From Candidatus Aenigmatarchaeota archaeon (GTDB lineage: Archaea > Aenigmatarchaeota > Aenigmatarchaeia > QMZS01), in NCBI GenBank assembly GCA_030620695.1, contig JAUXEA010000025.1:1-6508 (forward strand): a stretch of 6,508 nt of DNA. Direction: 5' to 3'. The notes under the pieces were generated by a model, which saw nothing but the letters and a program-made list of their open reading frames with translations, ran no database searches and was not told where the DNA came from. This document shows positions 1-6,508 of this stretch, in pieces; position 1 is the stretch's first letter; every line of letters starts with the position of its first letter. The position numbers and the translations under genes were made by a program.

Positions 1-1
1 G

Positions 2-946
2 AACAAGTTGAGGCAGAAATTAATAGATATTATTCAAAAAGACAACTCTGGAGATTGCTCTGATTTTGATATTTCTCTGGACTTGTCTGTGTGGTGTGGT
101 GCCCTGGATTGCGACTGTAAAAAAATTAAGCCGATTCCTATTATTCTGACAATTAGCCAGCCTGGAAGGGGAAGTATTTCATTTTCAAAAAATTTCACGA
201 ATTTCCATTGCGGCTCAGGAACAGGTAGCTGTTCAACTGGTCTTGAATGTGGTAATCTGGACTGCATTGCCCGTTCCTGCGGAACCTGCTGGTCTGGTAA
301 TTTTGGGTCTCCCTGCTCTCCAACCAAAACTTCAGAGCAATTAGGAACTCACAGGTGTCTTGAAACAAGAGGAGGGAAATATGAATGTCTGCCTGATTAC
401 AAGATAAATCTTTTCCTGGAAGGGTCCAGTCGCGAAAAAAGATGGGCCCTAATAAATTTAAACTGCGGGGAGAAACACAAAACTTTGAAAATAAGTGGAG
501 TTCAAAATTATTTTTTTGAATTTAATGGAGTGAAAATTAATCCGGGGGATTTAGACCTTTGTACTCTTCCAAGAATCAATGGAAGATTAATAATTTATGC
601 AAAAGCCGGTGATGAGGAATACGGAATTGGGGGAATAAATATTAATTTTGATTTATCTGGTTACATAAATGAAATAAATAGTGAGGACTTTGTCTACAAA
701 TTTGATGAGTTGGATTGCGAAAAATTTAAGGAAGGTGCCAAGAGAGCAATTGAAGGAAAACTAAAAGGAATAGGAATTGAGGGATATGAAGTTGAAGTAG
801 AACTTTTAGATACAATATGTTCAGGGGGTGATACTTCCTGGTGGACAGAACAATACTCTCCATTCAAAGTTGATTTTATTGAAGATTCTGATGTTGTTAC
901 CTCAGTTTATCATATTATAAAATACGAGCCTCTTGGAGAAACTTAA
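2..946 (+). CDS. Cys-rich, probably exported protein of unknown function, 5' partial
   Basis: The reading frame is open to the left edge (AAC-AAG-TTG...), so the gene begins before the window. The TTG at position 8 is unlikely to be the real start. Counting from that TTG, 312 residues are visible, with 17 cysteines. Twelve lie between residues 30 and 127, and the densest run has C68, C75, C81, C86, C91, C94 and C103 in 36 residues, rich in Gly and Ser. The pattern C117-x9-C127 with GGKYEC is loosely EGF-like. The second half is Cys-poor, acidic and beta-prone, and ends in a Trp/Tyr-containing stretch (WWTEQY, 276-281). No membrane segment is visible in this part; a signal peptide or anchor could lie upstream. 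An extracellular, disulfide-stabilised surface protein is the most natural reading, although Cys clusters can also bind metals. I do not recognise a named family. A small membrane protein follows after 41 nt on the same strand. Confidence 0.8.
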   Translation, partial: NKLRQKLIDIIQKDNSGDCSDFDISLDLSVWCGALDCDCKKIKPIPIILTISQPGRGSISFSKNFTNFHCGSGTGSCSTGLECGNLDCIARSCGTCWSGNFGSPCSPTKTSEQLGTHRCLETRGGKYECLPDYKINLFLEGSSREKRWALINLNCGEKHKTLKISGVQNYFFEFNGVKINPGDLDLCTLPRINGRLIIYAKAGDEEYGIGGININFDLSGYINEINSEDFVYKFDELDCEKFKEGAKRAIEGKLKGIGIEGYEVEVELLDTICSGGDTSWWTEQYSPFKVDFIEDSDVVTSVYHIIKYEPLGET

Positions 947-950
947 AATA
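937..950 (+). promoter_or_regulatory. Possible BRE/TATA element for the small membrane protein gene
   Basis: GAGAAACTTAAAATA-like sequence overlaps the stop of the preceding gene. A purine-rich GAAAC block (BRE-like) precedes TTAAAATA (943-950, box A-like). An archaeal start site about 25 nt downstream would fall near 972, giving a leader of about 16 nt before the ATG at 988. In AT-rich DNA such matches are common, so this is a weak call; co-transcription with the upstream gene is equally possible. Confidence 0.22.
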
Positions 951-987
951 CCTGATAAAAGCAGTTATTATTTTATTAAAATAAATT

Positions 988-1137
988 ATGGAACTTGCAA
1001 CCAAAAAGATTTTTGGATTTATACTGTTCTTAATTGTCCTTGTTCTGATAATAGTTTTAATACATGAAGGGATAATCAAGGGATTCAACTCTATACTTGA
1101 TATAGGTTCAGGTTGGGTAGATAAACTTTTCAGCTAA
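988..1137 (+). CDS. Small single-span membrane protein (49 aa), function unknown
   Basis: ATG at 988 to TAA at 1135-1137 gives 49 residues. The N-terminus MELATKK is short and ends in two lysines. It is followed by an almost uninterrupted hydrophobic segment at residues 8-25 (IFGFILFLIVLVLIIVLI), long enough for one membrane span. A short tail follows, with HEGIIKGF and then SGWVDKLFS. The lysine pair before the span suggests the N-terminus faces the cytoplasm and the tail faces outside. There is no recognisable family motif, and the tail holds no cysteines. No Shine-Dalgarno motif precedes the ATG, which fits the other starts here. It lies 41 nt after the Cys-rich gene on the same strand, so the two may be co-expressed. 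A short pilin-like or membrane-anchor role is imaginable but not shown. Real-gene support comes from the clean hydrophobic profile, the fit between two neighbours and the ATG context (AAATTATGGA) shared with leuS. Confidence 0.68.
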   Translation: MELATKKIFGFILFLIVLVLIIVLIHEGIIKGFNSILDIGSGWVDKLFS

Positions 1138-1145
1138 TTATAATT

Positions 1146-1688
1146 CTAATATCTGTGGATTTCAACTTTTCCCTCGCAGGTGTTTTGTAAATATTCAATT
1201 ACTCTTTCATCGCTTTCTCCTCCATTCGTATGAAAATGAATTTCTGGAATTGGTGCATAATCTCCCAATATCTTTTTTACAATTTCAACTTTTGAAGGAT
1301 ATTTATTTAGTATTCCCCCTGTGAATTTTCCACCTTCTGTTTCCAAAACTGTTGGAGAATATACTCTGTTAAAGTCTAATCCTTTGGGTACAAGATATAT
1401 AGCCCCAAAATTATCAGTTATTGCAATTATATTTGTCCCCTTTTTTTTCTTATCAATAAGGTGTTTCAGGAGTTCTTCGTTATATTCCAGACAACCTCTT
1501 AAACCAGAAACAACATCTGAAACTTTTTCACCTTTTATTAATTTCAGCACTTTTCTTGTAACTTTTTCCATATTACCTTCATCTATTTTAATCCCAAAAA
1601 ATTTTTCATAAGATTTAAAACTGTCTTTGAACAGAGTCCCATCCAGATCCGTAATATTCACCTCCAGGTTATTTACTGTATTTGGCAT
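1146..1688 (-). CDS. HAD-superfamily phosphatase-like protein (HAD-IB/phosphoserine-phosphatase-like), altered motif IV
   Basis: This 180-aa cytosolic protein has most of the HAD hydrolase core. Motif I is DLDGT (14-18), with D14 the expected nucleophile and D16 the general acid/base. A helical stretch of about 60 residues (21-83) fits a small C1-type cap. Motif II is IIAITD with T91. A GGKFTGGI segment (119-126) is typical of the HAD-IB/SerB-like group, followed by a motif III lysine, probably K133. Motif IV reads HTNGGESDERVI (153-164). By alignment with the usual GDGxxD, the first Asp, a Mg2+ ligand, is replaced by Gly156, while D160 is kept. Catalysis may therefore be weakened or rearranged; the substrate cannot be read from sequence. 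The ATG at 1688 places motif I at a normal distance from the N-terminus. The gene lies 53 nt downstream of ppsA on the same strand and converges with the small membrane protein gene (8-nt gap). Eight consecutive A residues encode part of KKKK (80-83). Confidence 0.85.
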   Translation of the reverse strand: MPNTVNNLEVNITDLDGTLFKDSFKSYEKFFGIKIDEGNMEKVTRKVLKLIKGEKVSDVVSGLRGCLEYNEELLKHLIDKKKKGTNIIAITDNFGAIYLVPKGLDFNRVYSPTVLETEGGKFTGGILNKYPSKVEIVKKILGDYAPIPEIHFHTNGGESDERVIEYLQNTCEGKVEIHRY

Positions 1689-1699
1689 TAAATAAAATA

Positions 1700-1730
1700 C
1701 ATTTAGTATATAGATTTGACGATATTTAAT
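1700..1730 (-). promoter_or_regulatory. Possible TATA-type promoter for the HAD gene
   Basis: The 53-nt gap between ppsA and the HAD gene holds two box A-like stretches read on the minus strand. TATATA at 1707-1712 is centred about 21 nt before the ATG. ATTAAATATC at 1721-1730 is centred about 38 nt before it. The second would give a leader of roughly 10 nt; the first would start transcription at or just inside the gene. Either would fit near-leaderless transcription, but read-through from ppsA is also possible. Confidence 0.25.
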
Positions 1731-1741
1731 TCGGCAATTGT

Positions 1742-4048
1742 CTATTTTTCCAGGTTAGCAACTCTTAACTTTGTCTCCAGGAAAACATCCGGGTTAACAG
1801 AAATTGAATCTATTTTATTATCCAGCAAAAACTTTGCGTATTCTGAATATTTTGAAGGAGCCTGCCCACAGATTCCAACCGGCTTTTTATACTTGTGGGC
1901 GATTTTAATTAAGTTGGATATTAATTTTTTCACTGCTTCATTTCTTTCATCAAAATCCAGAGTAGAATTATCCCTGTCCATTCCTAAAGTCAACTGGGTT
2001 AAATCATTTGAGCCAATTGAGAAACCGTCAAACAACTTTGCAAATTCTTCAGCGAGAATAATATTTGAAGGAATTTCTGCCATTACATAAACCTTTAGTT
2101 TAGTTTGTTTTCTTTGGGAACTAGACATTATCTGCTTTGCAGAGGCGTGTTTCATTAAATTAACTTCATTCAAAATTTTCAAAACATTTTTTGCTTCTTT
2201 AATTGTCCTGCAAAATGGAATCATCACATCAACATTTTTTAAGCCCATCTCCCCCCTGACTTTTTTTATTGCTTCACATTCCAACAAAAAAGCAGGTTTA
2301 AATTTTTCATCTGAATATCTTGACGCTCCTCTCCAACCCAGCATAGGGTTATTTTCTAGAGGTTCATATTTTTTTCCTCCGGGTAAATTGCGGTATTCAT
2401 TTGTTTTGAAATCAGAAAACCTGACAATAATTTGGTGCGGATAAACTGATGCAGCAAGCATTCCAATCCCTTCTGCCAGTTTCTGAATATAGAACTTCTG
2501 CTTTTTCTTTTCTATTGCATAAAGAGGATGCATTTTTATCCAGTTAGTTATAATATATTCAATCCTTGCCAAGCCAATTCCCTCCGGGTGTAAAAATGCC
2601 AGGTCAAAAGCTTCTTCCGGGGTTCCAAGAATAAACATCACTTTTGTTTTTGTTTTTGGTAATTTTTCAATATTAATTTTTTTAATTTTATAATTTAATT
2701 TTCCATTCCAGACAATTCCTTTTGAACTGGTGCAGTCTATTGTAACTTCCTTCCCGTTTTTTAATTTTTTCATTGCATTTTGTGCTCCGACAATGCAGGG
2801 AACTCCTAATTCCCTGGAAACAATTGAAGCATGACTTGTGCTTCCTCCCTGTTCTGTGATAATCCCGGAAGCCATTTTCATAATCGGTTCCCAGTCAGGG
2901 TTTGTCTGCCTTGCAACAAGAATTTCTCCGTGTTTAAATTTTTCTATCTGGTTTATATTTTTGATAATATGAACTTTTCCTGAAGTTACTTTTCTGCCAA
3001 CAGATATACCCTCCACCAATTCATTCGTTTTTTCAAGCAAAATATATTTCTCAATTTCTTTTTTCCTTGCATGCACAGTTTCAGGTCTTGCCTGCACAAT
3101 ATATAATTTTTTGTCAATCCCGTCTTTTGCAAACTCTATATCCATTGGTTTTTTGTAATGTTCTTCAATTTTAATTGCATAGCCTGTGAGTTCTTCCAAC
3201 TCTTTTTCAGTCAGGACAAACTTACTTTTGTCTTTCAATTTTACAATTTCATGTTTTGTACCTGTTTTTCCAAAGACTAATTTAGTTTCTTTACTTCCCA
3301 ACTCTTTTTTTATAACTTTTCCTGTTGGTTTAAACACAAAGAATGAATCTGGTTTAACAATTCCTTTTACAACATATTCCCCAAGACCATAACTGGCTTC
3401 AATGCACACAACCTTCCTAAATCCTGTGTTTGGGTCCAGGGTAAACATTACACCTGAACATGATATATCACTCCTGACCATTTTTTGCACACCAATTGAC
3501 AATTTAACAGAGAACTGGTCAAATCCTTTGTCATACCTGTAAGATATTGCCCTGTCCGTAAACAAAGAAGCATAGCATTCCACTATTGCTTTTAATAATT
3601 CTTTTTCACCTTTTACATTTAAATAACTCTCCTGCTGTCCTGCAAAACTTGCGTCAGGCAAATCCTCCGCCGTAGCAGAACTTCTTACAGCAACTCTTGT
3701 TTCTTTTCCATACTCTTTGCATAGTTTTTTATAACCAGCTAAAATCTCAATTTTGAGTTTTTCAGGAATTTTTGAATTTAGTATTAACTTCCTGATTTTT
3801 TTTCCTTTTTCTCTCAGACCTTTAATATTCTTTGTATTCAGATTTTTTAGAATTTTTTTAATTTCTTTGTCAAGTTTATTTTCCCTGATAAGATAATCAT
3901 AAGATTCTGAGGTTAAAGCAAAACCATCAGGGACTCTTATTCCTTTGGTTTTTAATTTTGAATACATTTCACCAAGAGATGCATTTTTCCCCCCAACCTT
4001 TGAAACATCTTTGTTTCTGATTTCAGAGAAGAAAAGAATTGGTTTCAT
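1742..4048 (-). CDS. ppsA: Phosphoenolpyruvate synthase (pyruvate, water dikinase)
   Basis: It converts pyruvate, ATP and water to PEP, AMP and phosphate in the cytosol, the entry step of gluconeogenesis; in some archaea it may also run towards pyruvate. The 768-aa protein is complete and close to the family's usual length (about 750-820). The N-terminal nucleotide-binding domain begins with GGKNASLGEM (19-28), has RVAVRSSATAEDLPDASFAG (118-137) and ends with DIEF (303-306) and LYIVQARPET (315-324). The phosphohistidine domain carries GGSTSHASIVSRELG (401-415) with H406 as the phosphorylated residue. The C-terminal PEP/pyruvate barrel shows GIGLARIEY (490-498), VRFSDFKTNEYRNLPGG (542-558), GWRGASRY (571-578), AEIPSN (657-662), SIGSNDLTQLTLGMDRD (677-693) and GICGQAPS (725-732) with catalytic C727. 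All key residues are present, so it should be active. A short basic/polar insertion (about 633-650) precedes the AEIPSN strand. The ATG at 4048 lies just before the expected N-terminus, with no Shine-Dalgarno. It is divergent from leuS; the HAD gene follows after 53 nt. Confidence 0.97.
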   Translation of the reverse strand: MKPILFFSEIRNKDVSKVGGKNASLGEMYSKLKTKGIRVPDGFALTSESYDYLIRENKLDKEIKKILKNLNTKNIKGLREKGKKIRKLILNSKIPEKLKIEILAGYKKLCKEYGKETRVAVRSSATAEDLPDASFAGQQESYLNVKGEKELLKAIVECYASLFTDRAISYRYDKGFDQFSVKLSIGVQKMVRSDISCSGVMFTLDPNTGFRKVVCIEASYGLGEYVVKGIVKPDSFFVFKPTGKVIKKELGSKETKLVFGKTGTKHEIVKLKDKSKFVLTEKELEELTGYAIKIEEHYKKPMDIEFAKDGIDKKLYIVQARPETVHARKKEIEKYILLEKTNELVEGISVGRKVTSGKVHIIKNINQIEKFKHGEILVARQTNPDWEPIMKMASGIITEQGGSTSHASIVSRELGVPCIVGAQNAMKKLKNGKEVTIDCTSSKGIVWNGKLNYKIKKINIEKLPKTKTKVMFILGTPEEAFDLAFLHPEGIGLARIEYIITNWIKMHPLYAIEKKKQKFYIQKLAEGIGMLAASVYPHQIIVRFSDFKTNEYRNLPGGKKYEPLENNPMLGWRGASRYSDEKFKPAFLLECEAIKKVRGEMGLKNVDVMIPFCRTIKEAKNVLKILNEVNLMKHASAKQIMSSSQRKQTKLKVYVMAEIPSNIILAEEFAKLFDGFSIGSNDLTQLTLGMDRDNSTLDFDERNEAVKKLISNLIKIAHKYKKPVGICGQAPSKYSEYAKFLLDNKIDSISVNPDVFLETKLRVANLEK

Positions 4049-4177
4049 AAATATAGAGGAAGTTATTTAATTAGGATTTTGTTTTGTTTGAAAATTAAGT
4101 TTTGAACTTTTTTTAGTTATTAACTTCTTAAAACAGAATTTTGGTTGCCACACTTTTAACTAAAATTTCACTAAATT
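4049..4177. promoter_or_regulatory. Divergent promoter region between ppsA and leuS
   Basis: These 129 nt separate two start codons facing away from each other, so both promoters should lie here. The DNA is very AT-rich. For ppsA (minus strand) the best box A-like stretch is TAATTAAATAA (4063-4073), about 20 nt before the ATG. For leuS (plus strand) CTTCTTAAAAC (4124-4134) would give a start near 4156, and CTTTTAACTAA (4153-4163) would give an essentially leaderless message. None is a perfect TATA box. Neither start codon has a Shine-Dalgarno motif. The region also contains the repeated dyad listed separately. No small gene is evident in it. Confidence 0.5.
4098..4125. repeat. Two copies of an 11-bp dyad AGTT-N3-AACT (possible operator)
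   Basis: AGTTTTGAACT (4098-4108) and AGTTATTAACT (4115-4125) are both perfect inverted repeats with a 3-nt centre and identical half-sites, offset by 17 bp. The first extends one base further on each side (AAGTT/AACTT). A related half-site, AGTTATTTAAT, occurs at 4061-4071 near the ppsA start. Their position between divergent promoters is where a dimeric regulator would bind. No regulator gene is in the window, and AT-rich DNA produces such dyads by chance more often than balanced DNA. Confidence 0.35.
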
Positions 4178-6508
4178 ATGGACCTGAAGAAAATTGAAGA
4201 GAAATGGGAGAAAAAATGGAATAAAGAAAAAATATTTGAGGCAAAGCCTGACAAAAGAAAAAAGTTTTTTATAACAGTTCCTTATCCTTATGTTTCCGGG
4301 CCTTATCATATTGGTCATGGGAGGTCATATATTTGCGGGGATATTTTTGCAAGGTACAGGAGATTAAACGGTTATAATGTTTTGTTTCCTATGGCATTTC
4401 ATATTACCGGGACCCCTGTATTAGCAGTTTCTATATCTGTCAGGATGAAAGATGAAAAATCATTGAAAACTCTCAGAGAATATATTTCTTATCACACAAA
4501 AGACAAACAAGAAATAGAAAAGATTTTATCAGGTTTTATAGAACCCCTTAATGTTTACACTTATTTCTCAAAAACAATGAAAAAAGATTTTAACAAGCTG
4601 GGGATGAGTCTTGACTGGAACAGGGAATTTACAACAGCAGATAAAATCTACAACAAATTTGTTGAGTGGCAGTTCCTGAAGTTTAAAGAGAGAGGATATA
4701 TAATAAAGGGAAATTATCCAATTACTTTTTGTCTGAATTGCGACAATGCTGTTGGTGAAGATGATATAAAAGATGGGGATACAAACTCTGTTTCTGTAAA
4801 TGAGTTTACAATTATAAAATTTAAACTGGATAATGTTTACCTGGTTGGTGCAACACTGAGACCGGAAACTATATTCGGGCAAACAAATTTATGGATAAAC
4901 CCAAAAACAGAATATGTTAAGGTACAGGTAAATGATGAAGTCTGGATTGTCAGCAGGGAATGTTCAGAGAAACTATCCCATCAAAAAGATGATATTAAAA
5001 TATTAGACAGAATAGACTGTTCTGAATTAATAGGTAAAAAATGTTTTGCCCCGGGAATTGAAAGAGAGATTATTGTTTTACCCTCCTCATTCTGCGACCC
5101 TGATATCGGGACCGGAATAGTAACCTCTGTGCCATCAGATGCTCCCTATGATTTTATTGCATTAAAAGATTTGCAAAAGAACAAAAAAGAATGTGAAAAA
5201 TATGGGTTAAATTTTGATGAGATAACCAAGATAAAACCAATTAAGATAATAGAAACCAAAGAATTTGGTGACATTGCCGCAGAAAAGATTATTGAACAGA
5301 TGGGTATTAAGAATCAGACTGAGACACAAAAACTTGATGAAGCAACAAATATTGTTTACAAGGCAGGGTTCACTTCCGGGATTATGAACAAAAATTGCGG
5401 GAAATATTCCGGTGTGCAGGTATCAAAAGCAAAAGATGAAGTAAAGCATTCGTTGCTTTACAACGATGCCCCTTTTTCCGAAGGAAAAAGAAGGGATTTT
5501 TTAATCAAAAATAAAAAAGCAGATATTTTTTTCGAGACTTCAAGAAAGGCCAAATGCAGATGCGGTGGAAAAATTATTGTTGTCAGGTTAAAGGACCAGT
5601 GGTTTTTGGATTACAATGCAAAGGGATGGAAGGAATCAGCATACGAGTGTTTAAATAATATGACAATTTATCCGGAAAAATATAAACAAAATTTTGAATC
5701 TATATTTGAGTGGCTTGACAAAAGACCCTGTGCAAGAAAGAGAGGCTTGGGAACAAAGTTACCTTTTAATAAAGACTGGATTATAGAGAGCCTTAGCGAT
5801 TCAACAACTTACATGGCTTTTTACACAATTGCGCACCTGATAAAAAAGAATAAAATAAGTGATAAACAATTATTCCCGGAGGTATTTGACTTTGTATTTT
5901 CAGGTAAAGGAAAAACCAGGGAAGTGGCAGAGAAATCAAAAATTCAGGAGCAGATTCTTGAAAAAATGAAAACAGAATTTGAGTACTGGTATCCTCTTGA
6001 CCAGAGGCATACAGCAATAATGCATATCTCTAATCATCTGAGTTTCTTTATCTTTCATCACACAGCAATATTTCCAAAAAAATACTGGCCAAAACTTGTT
6101 ACATTAATAGAACCTGTGTTGGTGGAAGGAGTTAAGATGGGTAAAAGCAAGGGAAATGTGATTCCTTTGGCAAAACTCAGTGAGAACTATGGAGCAGATG
6201 TGTTCAGGTTGTATATGGCCTACCAGGCAGAATTTGGTGCAAAAATAGACTGGAAAGAAGAAAATATTCAGGTGGTGAAAAAACAACTTCAAAAGTTGTA
6301 TAATCTGATATTTTCAATTTCATACAAGGAAAATGGGAATAAAACAGAATTGTCTATGCACGGAAAGGCTTTTTTATCCAGATTTACAAAAAATATAAAA
6401 CAGGCTACAGACTATGTTGACAATTTTGATTTGAGGAAATATATACAGGTTGCGTTTTATGATGTTATGAATGAAGTTACTGAATTTATAAGACTGTCAA
6501 CAAAAGAA
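4178..6508 (+). CDS. leuS: Leucyl-tRNA synthetase, archaeal/eukaryotic type, 3' partial
   Basis: This class I aminoacyl-tRNA synthetase attaches leucine to tRNA-Leu and edits mischarged tRNA. The frame is open from ATG 4178 to the right edge with no stop: 777 codons, against about 930-970 for complete archaeal enzymes, so the C-terminal part is outside. The catalytic fold starts with PYPYVSGPYHIGH, HIGH at residues 44-47, then LFPMAFHITGTP. A CxxC (C185, C188) probably binds zinc together with C460-R-C462. The CP1 editing domain (about 200-430) has TLRPETIFG (226-234) and GTGIVTSVPSDAPYD, with D325 at the conserved editing aspartate position. The second catalytic half has LKDQWFLDY (around 475), RGLGTKLPF (522-530) and SDSTTYMA (540-547). 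The second signature is KMGKS (653-657), with Gly instead of the usual Ser. The anticodon-binding helical domain begins near 695. The HITGTP and RGLGT segments mark it as archaeal rather than bacterial LeuRS. No Shine-Dalgarno precedes the ATG, whose context (TAAATTATGGA) matches the small membrane protein gene. Confidence 0.96.
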   Translation, partial: MDLKKIEEKWEKKWNKEKIFEAKPDKRKKFFITVPYPYVSGPYHIGHGRSYICGDIFARYRRLNGYNVLFPMAFHITGTPVLAVSISVRMKDEKSLKTLREYISYHTKDKQEIEKILSGFIEPLNVYTYFSKTMKKDFNKLGMSLDWNREFTTADKIYNKFVEWQFLKFKERGYIIKGNYPITFCLNCDNAVGEDDIKDGDTNSVSVNEFTIIKFKLDNVYLVGATLRPETIFGQTNLWINPKTEYVKVQVNDEVWIVSRECSEKLSHQKDDIKILDRIDCSELIGKKCFAPGIEREIIVLPSSFCDPDIGTGIVTSVPSDAPYDFIALKDLQKNKKECEKYGLNFDEITKIKPIKIIETKEFGDIAAEKIIEQMGIKNQTETQKLDEATNIVYKAGFTSGIMNKNCGKYSGVQVSKAKDEVKHSLLYNDAPFSEGKRRDFLIKNKKADIFFETSRKAKCRCGGKIIVVRLKDQWFLDYNAKGWKESAYECLNNMTIYPEKYKQNFESIFEWLDKRPCARKRGLGTKLPFNKDWIIESLSDSTTYMAFYTIAHLIKKNKISDKQLFPEVFDFVFSGKGKTREVAEKSKIQEQILEKMKTEFEYWYPLDQRHTAIMHISNHLSFFIFHHTAIFPKKYWPKLVTLIEPVLVEGVKMGKSKGNVIPLAKLSENYGADVFRLYMAYQAEFGAKIDWKEENIQVVKKQLQKLYNLIFSISYKENGNKTELSMHGKAFLSRFTKNIKQATDYVDNFDLRKYIQVAFYDVMNEVTEFIRLSTKE

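Noticed and set aside
8..10. TTG as start codon of the Cys-rich protein
   Set aside because: The frame stays open to the window edge before it and no start signals are visible, so the gene almost certainly begins further upstream.
34..327. Minus-strand open frame of 97 codons opposite the Cys-rich gene
   Set aside because: The plus-strand frame has a patterned cysteine array and continues for over 300 codons; the antisense product has no recognisable features.
971..980. TTTTATTAAA as TATA box for the small membrane protein gene
   Set aside because: It is only about 12 nt before the ATG, too close for archaeal spacing of about 25 nt to the transcription start unless the message started inside the gene.
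1321..1611. Plus-strand open frame opposite the HAD gene
   Set aside because: Antisense to conserved HAD motifs; composition reflects the complementary strand only.
1716..2090. Plus-strand open frame of 124 codons opposite ppsA
   Set aside because: It lies antisense to the well-conserved C-terminal barrel of PEP synthase and its protein has no recognisable features; a shadow of the real gene.
4097..4114. Hairpin AAGTT-TTG-AACTT followed by a run of T, resembling an intrinsic terminator
   Set aside because: The stem is five mostly A-T pairs, and no plus-strand gene ends before it (the region lies between two divergent starts). It fits better as part of the repeated dyad.
4568..6292. Several minus-strand open frames of 62-104 codons
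   Set aside because: All lie antisense to leuS, whose motifs are intact throughout; Phe/Ile/Cys-rich products typical of reverse-strand shadows.

Overview
The window looks archaeal. G+C is low (roughly one third by eye), and arginine and isoleucine codons are mostly AGA/AGG and ATA. The leucyl-tRNA synthetase is of the archaeal/eukaryotic type, the phosphoenolpyruvate synthase looks archaeal, and no start codon has a Shine-Dalgarno sequence in front of it. Compact genes, a Cys-rich probable surface protein and a tiny single-span membrane protein would suit a DPANN-type lineage (for example Woesearchaeota or Pacearchaeota). That placement is inference; no rRNA is present to fix it.

Layout from left to right: (1) the 3' part of a Cys-rich, probably exported protein on the plus strand, whose true start lies before the window; (2) after 41 nt, a 49-residue single-span membrane protein on the same strand; (3) converging on it with an 8-nt gap, a 180-aa HAD-fold phosphatase-like protein on the minus strand; (4) 53 nt upstream of that and on the same strand, a complete ppsA (768 aa); (5) a 129-nt divergent AT-rich intergenic region holding two copies of an 11-bp dyad; (6) leuS on the plus strand, open to the right edge, 777 codons visible. 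There is no gene-free stretch above 300 bases. I saw no rRNA, tRNA, CRISPR array, insertion sequence or attachment site.

Functionally, ppsA (pyruvate to PEP, central carbon metabolism) and leuS (translation) are housekeeping genes that share only a divergent promoter region. The HAD gene may be read through from ppsA or from its own TATA-like element. The two left-hand genes may form a cell-surface pair, but nothing in the sequence states their job. I did not find a clear undescribed system. The points most worth a second look are the Cys-rich/small-membrane pair, the altered motif IV in the HAD protein, and the repeated dyad between ppsA and leuS.
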